A stretch of 9,434 nt of DNA from Maritimibacter sp. (lineage in GTDB: Bacteria; Pseudomonadota; Alphaproteobacteria; Rhodobacterales; Rhodobacteraceae). Below are positions 1 to 6,334 of this stretch, piece after piece. The position numbers were made by a program, and so were the translations under genes. Numbering within the stretch: position 1 is the stretch's first letter; each line of letters begins with the position of its first letter. A model generated the notes under the pieces. That model had not been told where the DNA came from. It saw only the letters and a list, made by a program, of their open reading frames with translations, and made no database searches. The stretch is from assembly GCA_020441225.1 (NCBI GenBank), contig JAGRMP010000384.1, forward strand, positions 1 through 9,434, given 5' to 3'.

Positions 1-1743
1 ATCGAGGGGGTCTGGGCGATCTTCGGCCATGGCAACGTGGCGGGGCTTGGCGAGGCCTTGTGGCACGCCCGTGACACGTTCCCGACCTGGCGCGGGCAGA
101 ACGAGCAGACCATGGCCCATGCCGCCATCGCCTATGCAAAAACCAAGCGGCGCCGGCGCGCGCAGGCGGTGACGACCTCTATCGGGCCGGGCGCGACCAA
201 TCTGGTGACGGCGGCGGCGCTTGCGCATGTGAACCGCCTGCCGGTGCTCCTGATCCCCTCCGACATCTTCGCCGGGCGCGGGCCCGACCCGGTATTGCAG
301 CAGATCGAGGATTTCGACGACGGCACGGTCTCGGCCAACGATGCGCTCAGGCCGGTGAGCCGGTATTTCGACCGGATCATGCGGCCCGAACAGATCATGA
401 CGGCGTTGCCCCGGGCGCTCGCGATGATGACGGATCCCGCCAATTGCGGCCCGGCGACGCTCGCCTTTCCGCAAGATGTGCAGGCCGAGGCCTTCGACTA
501 CCCGGTCGCCTTTTTCGAGCCCAAGGTCTGGCGCATCCGCCGGCCCGAGCCCGATCCGGTCGAGGTCGCGGCGGTCGCCCGGATGCTCAAAGCGGCGGAA
601 AAGCCGCTGATCGTCGCGGGCGGCGGGGTGATCTATTCCGAAGCCGAGGTGGATCTCCTTGATTTCGCAAAGAAACACAATGTGCCCGTGGTGGAAACGC
701 AAGCCGGCAAGGGCGCGCTCGCCTGGGAAGAGCCGCTCAACTTCGGCGCGCCCGGCGTGACCGGGACCGGGGTGGGCAATGACCTGGCCGCCGAGGCCGA
801 TCTGGTGATCGGTGTCGGCACGCGGTTCCAGGACTTCACCACCGGCTCCTGGACGGTGTTCAGCAATCCCGCCCGCAAGCTCGTGTCGATCAACCTCGCG
901 GGCCACGACGCGACCAAACATGGCGCCGTGCCGCTGGTGGCGGATGCCCGCGCCGCGATCCGCGCCATCGATGCGGCGCTGGGTGACAAGGTCTACGCCG
1001 ACCAGGACAAGGGCCGCCGCGCCGCCTGGTTCGACGCCACCGAGGCGCTCTGTACCGCGCCCAACCATGACGAGCTGCCGACCGACGCCCAGGTGATCGG
1101 CGCGGTGCAGCGGCAGGCGCAGCCCAACACGGTGGCGATGTGCGCCGCCGGGTCGATGCCGGGCTATCTGCAGGTGCTCTGGCGCGCCCAGGCGGGCGGG
1201 TATCACATGGAATACGGCTATTCCTGCATGGGTTACGAGGTGGCCGGCGCGATGGGGATCAAGCTCGCGGCGCCGGACAAGGAGGTGGTCTGCTTCATCG
1301 GCGACGGCAGCTACATGATGGCGAATTCCGAACTGGCGACGGCGGTGATGCGGCGGGTGCCCTTCACCGTGGTTCTGACCGACAACCGCGGCTACGGCTG
1401 CATCAACCGGCTGCAGATGTCGACCGGCGGGGCCGAGTTCAACAACCTCTACGCCCACGCCAATGTCGAGGCGCAGCCCGAGATCGACTTCGTGGCCCAT
1501 GCCGCCTCGATGGGGGCGCATGCCGAGAAAGCGGGGAATATCGCCGAGCTGGAGGCCAAGATCGTGGCGGCGCGGGGCCGGGACATCCCGACCGTGATCG
1601 TCATCGATACCACGCCCTATCCGGACCGCGAGGAGGGCGGGCATTGGTGGGATGTCGCCGTGCCCGAGGTCAGCGACCGCGACGAGGTGCGCCAGGCCTA
1701 CAAGACCTACGCCGAAATGACCGCGAAACAGGCCATCAACTGA
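1..1743 (+). CDS. iolD: 3D-(3,5/4)-trihydroxycyclohexane-1,2-dione acylhydrolase (IolD), 5'-truncated by window edge
   Basis: IolD is a thiamine-diphosphate enzyme that hydrolytically opens the ring of the trihydroxycyclohexane-dione made by IolE, giving 5-deoxy-glucuronate in cytoplasmic myo-inositol breakdown. The frame is open from base 1 and the first visible residues (IEGVWAIFGHGNVAGLGEAL) are typical IolD N-terminal sequence, so the ATG at 37 is internal. About 580 codons are present; roughly 30-50 are missing compared with usual family lengths. Seen in the sequence: the glutamate expected to activate the cofactor in GQNEQTMAH (visible residue 35, base 103); a GPGATN stretch near residue 62; and the C-terminal cofactor/Mg motif GDG at residues 434-436 with the matching Asn at 462 (TDNRGYG). 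The C-terminus has the family-like GHWWDVAVPEVS. It is the first visible gene of an iolD-iolE-dioxygenase-iolB operon. Identification is confident; the true start lies outside the window. Confidence 0.95.
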   Translation: MEGVWAIFGHGNVAGLGEALWHARDTFPTWRGQNEQTMAHAAIAYAKTKRRRRAQAVTTSIGPGATNLVTAAALAHVNRLPVLLIPSDIFAGRGPDPVLQQIEDFDDGTVSANDALRPVSRYFDRIMRPEQIMTALPRALAMMTDPANCGPATLAFPQDVQAEAFDYPVAFFEPKVWRIRRPEPDPVEVAAVARMLKAAEKPLIVAGGGVIYSEAEVDLLDFAKKHNVPVVETQAGKGALAWEEPLNFGAPGVTGTGVGNDLAAEADLVIGVGTRFQDFTTGSWTVFSNPARKLVSINLAGHDATKHGAVPLVADARAAIRAIDAALGDKVYADQDKGRRAAWFDATEALCTAPNHDELPTDAQVIGAVQRQAQPNTVAMCAAGSMPGYLQVLWRAQAGGYHMEYGYSCMGYEVAGAMGIKLAAPDKEVVCFIGDGSYMMANSELATAVMRRVPFTVVLTDNRGYGCINRLQMSTGGAEFNNLYAHANVEAQPEIDFVAHAASMGAHAEKAGNIAELEAKIVAARGRDIPTVIVIDTTPYPDREEGGHWWDVAVPEVSDRDEVRQAYKTYAEMTAKQAIN

Positions 1744-1783
1744 AGACCCACGCCCGGTCACGGGCAATCACAGGACGACCAAG

Positions 1784-2698
1784 ATGATCCTTTACGGCAC
1801 CAACCCCATCGCCTGGGCGAATGACGACGACCAGTCCATCGGCGCCGACATCGCCACGACCCGCATTCTCGACGAGGCGGGGCGGCAGATCGGCTTCGAC
1901 GGGATCGAGAACGGCCACCGCTGGCCGCAAGACCCGGTCGAGCTACGCGACACGCTGGGCGCCTATGGGCTCAGGTGGATTTCGGGCTGGTATTCCACCG
2001 AGCTCCTGACCCGGTCGGTCGAGGACGAGATCGACGCCTTCGCGCCGCATCTCGCCAAGCTGAAGGAAAACGGCTGCCGGGTCTGCGTGACCTGCGAAAC
2101 TTCGAACACGGTGCACGGCTCGCCGACCACGCCGGTGAATGCCAAGCCGGTGCTGACGGCGGCGGAGATGGCGGATTTCGGCGCGAAGATGGAAGAGTTC
2201 GCCCAGTACATGAAGGGCGAGGGGATCGAACTCACCTATCATCATCACATGGGAACGGTGGTCGAAAGCCCTGACGAGATCGACGCTTTCCTCGCGGCGA
2301 CCGGTCCGGCGACCCGGCTGTTGTTCGATGCCGGCCATTGCGCTTTCGGTGGCGGCGACCCCGTGGCGGTGCTCACAAAACACGCTGCGCGGGTCGGGCA
2401 TTTCCATGCGAAGAACGTTCGCGCCGGCGTGGCCAAGCGGGTGCGCGACGAGAATCTGAGCTTCCTGCAGGGTGTGCTCGCCGGGGCCTTCACGGTGCCG
2501 GGCGACCAGGAGGGCTCGGTCGATTTCGCGCCGCTGTTGCAGGTGCTCGCAGACGCAGGTTACGGCACCGAGGGCGACCGCTGGCTGGTGATCGAAGCGG
2601 AGCAGGACCCCAGCGTGCGCAACCCGCTTCTCTACCAGACCCTCGGGCTCGCCACGCTCAAGCGCTTGGCGAAAGAGGTGGGCCTCGACAGGGGCTGA
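1784..2698 (+). CDS. iolE: 2-keto-myo-inositol dehydratase (IolE)
   Basis: IolE removes water from 2-keto-myo-inositol (scyllo-inosose) to give the dione used by IolD. The 304-residue product has the expected length and belongs to the xylose-isomerase-like TIM-barrel group, which uses a divalent metal. Seen in the sequence: the N-terminal GTNPIAWANDD, IGFDGIENGHRWP (residues 36-48), HHHMGTVVESPDEID (153-167), FDAGHCAFGGGDP (181-193), VGHFHAKNVR (204-213) and VIEAEQDP (269-276). By family analogy E161, D182, H208 and E271 are the likely metal ligands; these assignments are inferred from position. The start at 1784 follows a modest AGGA at 1772-1775. It lies 40 bases after iolD and 28 bases before the dioxygenase gene, so co-transcription is likely. 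No sign of truncation or frameshift. Confidence 0.95.
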   Translation: MILYGTNPIAWANDDDQSIGADIATTRILDEAGRQIGFDGIENGHRWPQDPVELRDTLGAYGLRWISGWYSTELLTRSVEDEIDAFAPHLAKLKENGCRVCVTCETSNTVHGSPTTPVNAKPVLTAAEMADFGAKMEEFAQYMKGEGIELTYHHHMGTVVESPDEIDAFLAATGPATRLLFDAGHCAFGGGDPVAVLTKHAARVGHFHAKNVRAGVAKRVRDENLSFLQGVLAGAFTVPGDQEGSVDFAPLLQVLADAGYGTEGDRWLVIEAEQDPSVRNPLLYQTLGLATLKRLAKEVGLDRG

Positions 2699-2726
2699 GG
2701 CCGAAGCCGAAACGGGAGGCGCGCAG

Positions 2727-3860
2727 ATGAGTTACTACACCGAAGCCGATTGCCGGATCGAAGACTTCGCCGCGCTCTGCGCCCGCCAGGTCGACCCCGC
2801 CCATATCCCGCACGCCGCGGCGGTCGAGAGCAATGTGGTCGTCTACGACATGAGCGCGCAGGGCGCGGCGCTGTCCGATCCGGCGCAACGGCGCACGCTC
2901 CTGGCCGAGTGGGCCGATGTGCTGGGCGAGGGGCCGGGGGCACTGGTGCTGAAGGGGGCGGTCGCGCCCGCCGCGGTCGATGCCGCCACCGCGGTCTTCG
3001 ACCGGATCCTCGCCGAGGAGGGCGGCGGCAGCGGCGACCATTTCGCCAAGGCGGGCGCCAACGCGCGGATCTGGAACAGCCTGCAGAAGCTCTGCCTCGC
3101 CGACCCGGCGGTCTTCGCCCGCTACCACGCGGCGCCAGCGCTCGATGCGGTGGCCGAGGCCTGGCTGGGGCCCGGCTACCAGATGACCGCGCAGGTCAAC
3201 CTGGTGCGGCCCGGCGGCGCGGCGCAGGAGGGGCACCGCGACTATCACCTCGGCTTCATGTCGAACGACCAGGCGGCGCGGTATCCCGCCCATGTCCACC
3301 ACCTGTCGCCGGTGCTGACCCTGCAGGGCGCGGTGGCGCATGTCGACATGCCCGTCGAGAGCGGGCCGACCAAGCTTCTGCCGTTCAGCCAGCTCCACGG
3401 GCCCGGCTATCTCGCCTACCGGCTGCCCGCGTTCCGCGCCTATTTCGAAGCCCATTACGTGCAGCTCCCGCTCGAAAAGGGCGACGCCCTGTTCTTCAAC
3501 CCGGCGCTGTTTCATGCCGGCGGCCAGAACCGGACGGCGGAAGTCCAACGCATGGCGAACCTCCTCCAGATCTCCTCGCCGATGGGGCGGGCGATGGAGA
3601 CTGCGGACCGTGACGCGATGGCGCGCGCGCTCTACCCGGTGCTCGCTGGGGCGGGGCTCGACCAGGCGGGGCGGGCGGCGGTGATCGCGGCGAGCGCCGA
3701 GGGCTATGCCTTCCCGACCAATCTCGACAGCGACCCGCCGGTGGGCGGGCTCGCACCCGAAACCATGGCCGCGATGATGGCGCGGATGCTCGACGTGGGC
3801 GCGACGGCCGGGGAATTCGGCGCCGCCCTCGACGCCTGGGCCGCCCGCCGCGCGCCCTGA
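2727..3860 (+). CDS. Phytanoyl-CoA dioxygenase (PhyH)-family Fe(II)/2-oxoglutarate oxygenase inside the iol operon
   Basis: The 377-residue protein looks like a PhyH-family oxygenase, a group that couples 2-oxoglutarate decarboxylation to hydroxylation of a small substrate with non-haem iron. Seen in the sequence: an H-x-D pair at H170/D172 in EGHRDYHLGF, a distal His at H263 in FFNPALFHAGGQNRT, and arginines at 269 and 275, one of which probably binds 2-oxoglutarate. Together these form the expected 2-His-1-carboxylate site, so the enzyme looks active. The segment MPVESGPTKLLPFSQLHG (208-225) matches the usual strand before the distal His. There is no signal peptide or membrane segment, so it is probably cytoplasmic. 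The start follows GGGAGG at 2714-2719. It is 28 bases after iolE and 16 before iolB, clearly inside the operon. The substrate is unknown; an inositol derivative is suggested only by context. The phytanoyl-CoA name should not be taken as the reaction. Confidence 0.85.
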   Translation: MSYYTEADCRIEDFAALCARQVDPAHIPHAAAVESNVVVYDMSAQGAALSDPAQRRTLLAEWADVLGEGPGALVLKGAVAPAAVDAATAVFDRILAEEGGGSGDHFAKAGANARIWNSLQKLCLADPAVFARYHAAPALDAVAEAWLGPGYQMTAQVNLVRPGGAAQEGHRDYHLGFMSNDQAARYPAHVHHLSPVLTLQGAVAHVDMPVESGPTKLLPFSQLHGPGYLAYRLPAFRAYFEAHYVQLPLEKGDALFFNPALFHAGGQNRTAEVQRMANLLQISSPMGRAMETADRDAMARALYPVLAGAGLDQAGRAAVIAASAEGYAFPTNLDSDPPVGGLAPETMAAMMARMLDVGATAGEFGAALDAWAARRAP

Positions 3861-3876
3861 CAGGAAAGGAAAACCC

Positions 3877-4701
3877 ATGCCCGATCTTCTGAGGAAACCC
3901 GCCGGGACCACCGGCAAGCTGCATGACATCACCCCCGAGAACGCCCGCACGCCGCTCTCGCCCGACTGGGGCTATGTCGGCTTCGGGCTCTACCGGCTCA
4001 AGCCCGGCGAAAGCGCGGCCGAGGCGACGGGCGACCGCGAAGCGATCCTGGTGCTGATCGAGGGCAAGGCGCGGGTCGAGGCCGCGGGCCAGGACTGGGG
4101 CGAGATGGGCGACCGGATGGATGTTTTCGACAAGACGCCGCCGCATGCGCTCTACGTGCCGAACGGCACCGACTGGACGGCCACGGCCACGACCGATTGC
4201 ACCCTCGCGGTCTGTTCCGCGCCGGGCAAATCTGGGCATGAAGCCAAGCGTCTCGGCCCCGACGGGATCACGCTCACCGCGCGCGGCAAGGGTGGAAACA
4301 CGCGCTATATCAACAACATCGCGATGGAAGATGCCGACGTGGCCGACAGCCTGCTGGTCACCGAGGTGTTCACCCCCGACGGCCACTGGAGCTCCTACCC
4401 GAGCCACCGCCACGACGAGGACCGCTTCCCCGAGATCACCTATCTCGAAGAAACCTATTACCACCGGCTGAACCGTCCCGGCGCCTGGGGCGTGCAGCGG
4501 GTCTATACCGAGGACGGGGCGCTCGACGAATGCATGGCGGTCAAGGACGGCGACGTGGTGCTGGTCCCCCGCGGCCACCACCCCTGCGCCGCGCCCTACG
4601 GCTTCGAGATGTATTACCTCAACGTCATGGCCGGTCCGCGCCGCAACTGGCGTTTCCTGCCCGATCCGGCCAGCGCCTTCATCCTCGAACGCGATGGGTG
4701 A
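3877..4701 (+). CDS. iolB: 5-deoxy-glucuronate isomerase (IolB)
   Basis: IolB isomerises 5-deoxy-D-glucuronate, the IolD product, to 5-deoxy-2-keto-D-gluconate, which IolC then phosphorylates. The 274-residue length is normal for this bicupin family. Seen in the sequence: GYVGFGLYRLKPGE (32-45) and LVLIEGKARV (58-67) in the first cupin half, RYINNIAMEDADVADSLLVTEVF split by a short linker (143-165), and in the second half WSSYPSHRHDED (171-182) with the H177/H179 pair, EITYLEETYYHR (186-197) and PRGHHPCAAPYG (231-242). The His pair, a Glu near 191 and a His at 234 or 235 are the probable metal ligands by family analogy. The start at 3877 follows AGGAAAGGA at 3862-3870. It is the last gene of the visible iol operon and faces the AraC-family gene tail to tail across 121 bases. 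Confidence 0.95.
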   Translation: MPDLLRKPAGTTGKLHDITPENARTPLSPDWGYVGFGLYRLKPGESAAEATGDREAILVLIEGKARVEAAGQDWGEMGDRMDVFDKTPPHALYVPNGTDWTATATTDCTLAVCSAPGKSGHEAKRLGPDGITLTARGKGGNTRYINNIAMEDADVADSLLVTEVFTPDGHWSSYPSHRHDEDRFPEITYLEETYYHRLNRPGAWGVQRVYTEDGALDECMAVKDGDVVLVPRGHHPCAAPYGFEMYYLNVMAGPRRNWRFLPDPASAFILERDG

Positions 4702-4722
4702 GGGGGGCGGGTGACGGCGACA

Positions 4723-4770
4723 GGGCCCGCCGACACAAACGTGCCCCCGGACCCGGGCCCGCGTTTTTTC
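4723..4770 (+). terminator. Possible rho-independent terminator after iolB
   Basis: The arm GGGCCCG at 4723-4729 can pair with CGGGCCC at 4754-4760, and the run GCG then TTTTTT (4764-4769) follows at once. The loop is long (24 bases) and three bases separate stem and T-run, so the structure is not ideal. A second, shorter pairing, GGCGGG 4706-4711 with CCCGCC 4726-4731, competes with it. Position between two convergent genes supports a terminator role for the iol operon. No matching T-run is seen for the opposite strand. Confidence 0.4.
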
Positions 4771-4822
4771 AAGACGGGCTCGCCACCGACGCCCGGGCGC
4801 GCCCTTGGGTCGGATGATCCGC

Positions 4823-5794
4823 TTAGCTGTGTTGCGGCACCGTCTCCCTGCGCTCGCCGGGCGCGGCGCGGTGATGCTGACGGCGGAGCTTGTGATCGCG
4901 GCGGTGGGCCGCCGGGGTGGATTGGCACATCCGGCGGAAATGCCGCGTCAGGTGTTCCTGATGGGTAAATCCGCATTCGAAGGCAATCTCGGCGATCGGC
5001 AGGTCCGAAGTTTCGAGCAGATCGCGCGCCTTGTCGACCCGGAGCTGGATCAGGTAGCGGTGCGGCGGCACGCCGATTTGGGTGCGGAACTCCCGCGCCA
5101 GGTGGCTTGCGCTCCAATTGACCACTTCGGCGATGTCGTCGAGGCGGATCGAACTGTCGATATTCTTTTCCATGAAGCGGATCGCGCGGGCGAGATTTTG
5201 CGACATCCCGCTGAGCATGACGGTCTCGGGACGGTCGGTGTCGGGGCAGCGGCTCGAATAATTCTGCACCAGGTGCGCGGCGATGGCGCGGGCGACGTAG
5301 TCGATGTTCACCGCGCCCCGGGCCCCCTCCTTGCCGAGCGCCTCGAACACGGTTTCCATCATCGCCTCGAGGATCCGGTCGGAGCAGATCAGCCGCGGCC
5401 GGATGTGGAAATCGCTGGTCATGTTGACGCCCATCTCGCGGGCGACCTGTTCGATCACCGGAGCCCGGATGTAGACGTGCAGCGTGTCGAGCGGCTGGCC
5501 GAGGTTGATGGAAAACTCCGAATTGCCCGGGATCAGGTTGATGGCACCGCGCGTCAACTCCTCGGAGAAGCGGTTTCCGTTCCAGCGGCCAAGGGCATGG
5601 CAGGGGCCGTCGCGGTTCAGCACGAGCAGGCAGTCGGGCACCGGTGCAAAGGTCTGGCTGAACGGCCGTTCGCGCTGGGCCGATGCATAGACAGACGACC
5701 ACCCCAGCCCGTCGCTCGATGCGATGCGGTTTGCGATGTGCCGCTCGAGAATTCCATGGGTGTGCGGCAGTTCGAATGGCGCCAAAGCGGTCAT
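4823..5794 (-). CDS. AraC-family transcriptional regulator
   Basis: The 323-residue product is a DNA-binding regulator with the common AraC layout: an N-terminal sensing region followed by a C-terminal double helix-turn-helix. Residues 1-190 look like the AraC-binding-like ligand or dimerisation domain and show no enzymatic motif. The first HTH lies around 218-260 (RLDDIAEVVNWSASHLAREF, then IGVPPHRYLIQLRVDKARDLL). The second is around 264-290 (LPIAEIAFECGFTHQEHLTRHF), whose IAFECGF is a hallmark of the family. A His/Arg-rich tail of about 27 residues (297-323) follows. The start at 5794 has a good GGGAGAAGG on the minus strand a few bases upstream. It is convergent with the iol operon and is separated from the upstream esterase gene by about 540 bases and a terminator, so it is probably transcribed alone. 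Ligand and targets are unknown; the iol operon, the esterase module or itself are all possible. Confidence 0.92.
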   Translation of the reverse strand: MTALAPFELPHTHGILERHIANRIASSDGLGWSSVYASAQRERPFSQTFAPVPDCLLVLNRDGPCHALGRWNGNRFSEELTRGAINLIPGNSEFSINLGQPLDTLHVYIRAPVIEQVAREMGVNMTSDFHIRPRLICSDRILEAMMETVFEALGKEGARGAVNIDYVARAIAAHLVQNYSSRCPDTDRPETVMLSGMSQNLARAIRFMEKNIDSSIRLDDIAEVVNWSASHLAREFRTQIGVPPHRYLIQLRVDKARDLLETSDLPIAEIAFECGFTHQEHLTRHFRRMCQSTPAAHRRDHKLRRQHHRAAPGERRETVPQHS

Positions 5795-5930
5795 GACCTT
5801 CTCCCTATGCAGCGCCGGGCCAAGCGTCTCCTTTGTCCGCCGAAGCGGAGGGACGGCCTTGTGCCGATCGTCGCTGATACTCCTCCCTGGAGACGCCGCA
5901 GTTGCAGTCGTCCCGCGAACCCGTGCGCGC

Positions 5931-5943
5931 CACTTTTTAAGTG
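5931..5943. promoter_or_regulatory. 13-base palindrome, possible operator upstream of the AraC-family gene
   Basis: Five-base arms CACTT and AAGTG flank TTT, giving a perfect palindrome about 137 bases upstream of the AraC-family start codon. It lies in the AT-rich part of the spacer where the promoter is expected. As RNA the stem would be weak, so a protein-binding site is the more natural reading. The binding protein is unknown. Confidence 0.3.
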
Positions 5944-5947
5944 CGGT

Positions 5948-6012
5948 CGAGGTTCTTGATCGATTCGTTCGTTATTTGCACACTGTTCGCAGTTTGATTG
6001 TGTGAAACCTCG
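5948..6012. repeat. Inverted repeat CGAGGTT / AACCTCG with nested CACAC / GTGTG arms
   Basis: CGAGGTT at 5948-5954 is exactly complementary to AACCTCG at 6006-6012, spaced 51 bases. Between them CACAC (5979-5983) is complementary to GTGTG (6000-6004), and ACTG-TTCG-CAGT forms a tiny hairpin at 5982-5993. The two larger pairs do not share a centre, so they are not one simple hairpin. They may be regulatory sites or coincidence. Confidence 0.35.
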
Positions 6013-6075
6013 CCGGATTCGTCCAGTCAAAGGGCGAAAAAAGTGCGCATATCACACAGATGTTCGGAATGCGGA

Positions 6076-6115
6076 CGCATTTGGCGGAAAGGTCGGGGAT
6101 TCCCCCGTATTTGGC
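6076..6115. promoter_or_regulatory. Direct repeat CG(C/T)ATTTGGC spaced 30 bases, candidate regulator site
   Basis: CGCATTTGGC at 6076-6085 and CGTATTTGGC at 6106-6115 match at 9 of 10 bases and start exactly 30 bases apart, close to three helical turns. Between them the symmetric GGGGA-T-TCCCC occupies 6095-6105. AraC-family regulators commonly bind direct repeats on one face of the helix, so this is a reasonable candidate site for the adjacent regulator. It lies about 280-320 bases upstream of that gene's start, and downstream of the esterase terminator, which argues for the AraC-family gene as the target. Confidence 0.35.
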
Positions 6116-6272
6116 AGTGGGTATGGCCGCCGTAACGCCGATTGCCGGTTCTGAAAACGGATTGGCGGCGGCGGAGGCGTCATCGCTTCCGGTCCGCACA
6201 TGCCCCGAGACACGACCGGGCCGGTCGCCGTCGGCCTGCCACAGCCTGGCCTGGAGATCCGCCTCCGAACGG

Positions 6273-6304
6273 AAAAAGGGGCGGCCGATGATCCGACCGC
6301 CCCT
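6273..6304 (-). terminator. Rho-independent terminator of the carboxylesterase gene
   Basis: On the minus strand GGGGCGGTCG (complement of 6294-6303) pairs with CGGCCGCCCC (complement of 6278-6287), a 10-bp stem with one G-U pair and a six-base loop. It is followed directly by TTTTT (complement of 6273-6277). An A-T pair (6304/6277) can extend the stem. It lies about 30 bases past the esterase stop codon, the ideal place, and separates that gene from the downstream AraC-family gene. Confidence 0.85.
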
Positions 6305-6334
6305 CCGGGGTGTGCAGAACCTGTTGCGGAGAGG

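Larger units (their letters stand above)
5795..6270. other. Non-coding, locally AT-enriched spacer upstream of the AraC-family gene
   Basis: No reading frame here has a convincing start, ribosome-binding site or recognisable protein. The stretch around 5930-6070 is visibly more AT-rich than its surroundings, as expected for a control region. It contains the palindrome CACTT-TTT-AAGTG (5931-5943), a 7-bp inverted repeat (5948-5954 with 6006-6012), CACAC/GTGTG arms (5979-5983 and 6000-6004) and a 10-bp direct repeat (6076 and 6106). A TTGACT box on the minus strand has no convincing partner 17 bases away, so no promoter is called. Confidence 0.6.

Noticed and set aside
2658..3950. A 430-codon open frame on the minus strand opposite the dioxygenase gene
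   Set aside because: It mirrors the codon structure of the dioxygenase, shows no motif, and the plus-strand gene has a ribosome-binding site, operon context and active-site residues.
4754..4782. Stem CGGGCCCG/CGGGCTCG around the T-run as a second or bidirectional terminator
   Set aside because: The T-run falls in the loop and no T-run follows on the minus strand, so it does not fit a terminator for the AraC-family gene.
4805..5959. A 384-codon plus-strand frame opposite the AraC-family gene
   Set aside because: It is antisense to clear double HTH coding sequence and extends into the spacer with low-complexity translation.
5972..6199. A 75-codon minus-strand frame in the spacer upstream of the AraC-family gene
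   Set aside because: No ribosome-binding site or recognisable family is seen, and it overlaps the repeats that look like a control region. A small gene cannot be fully excluded.
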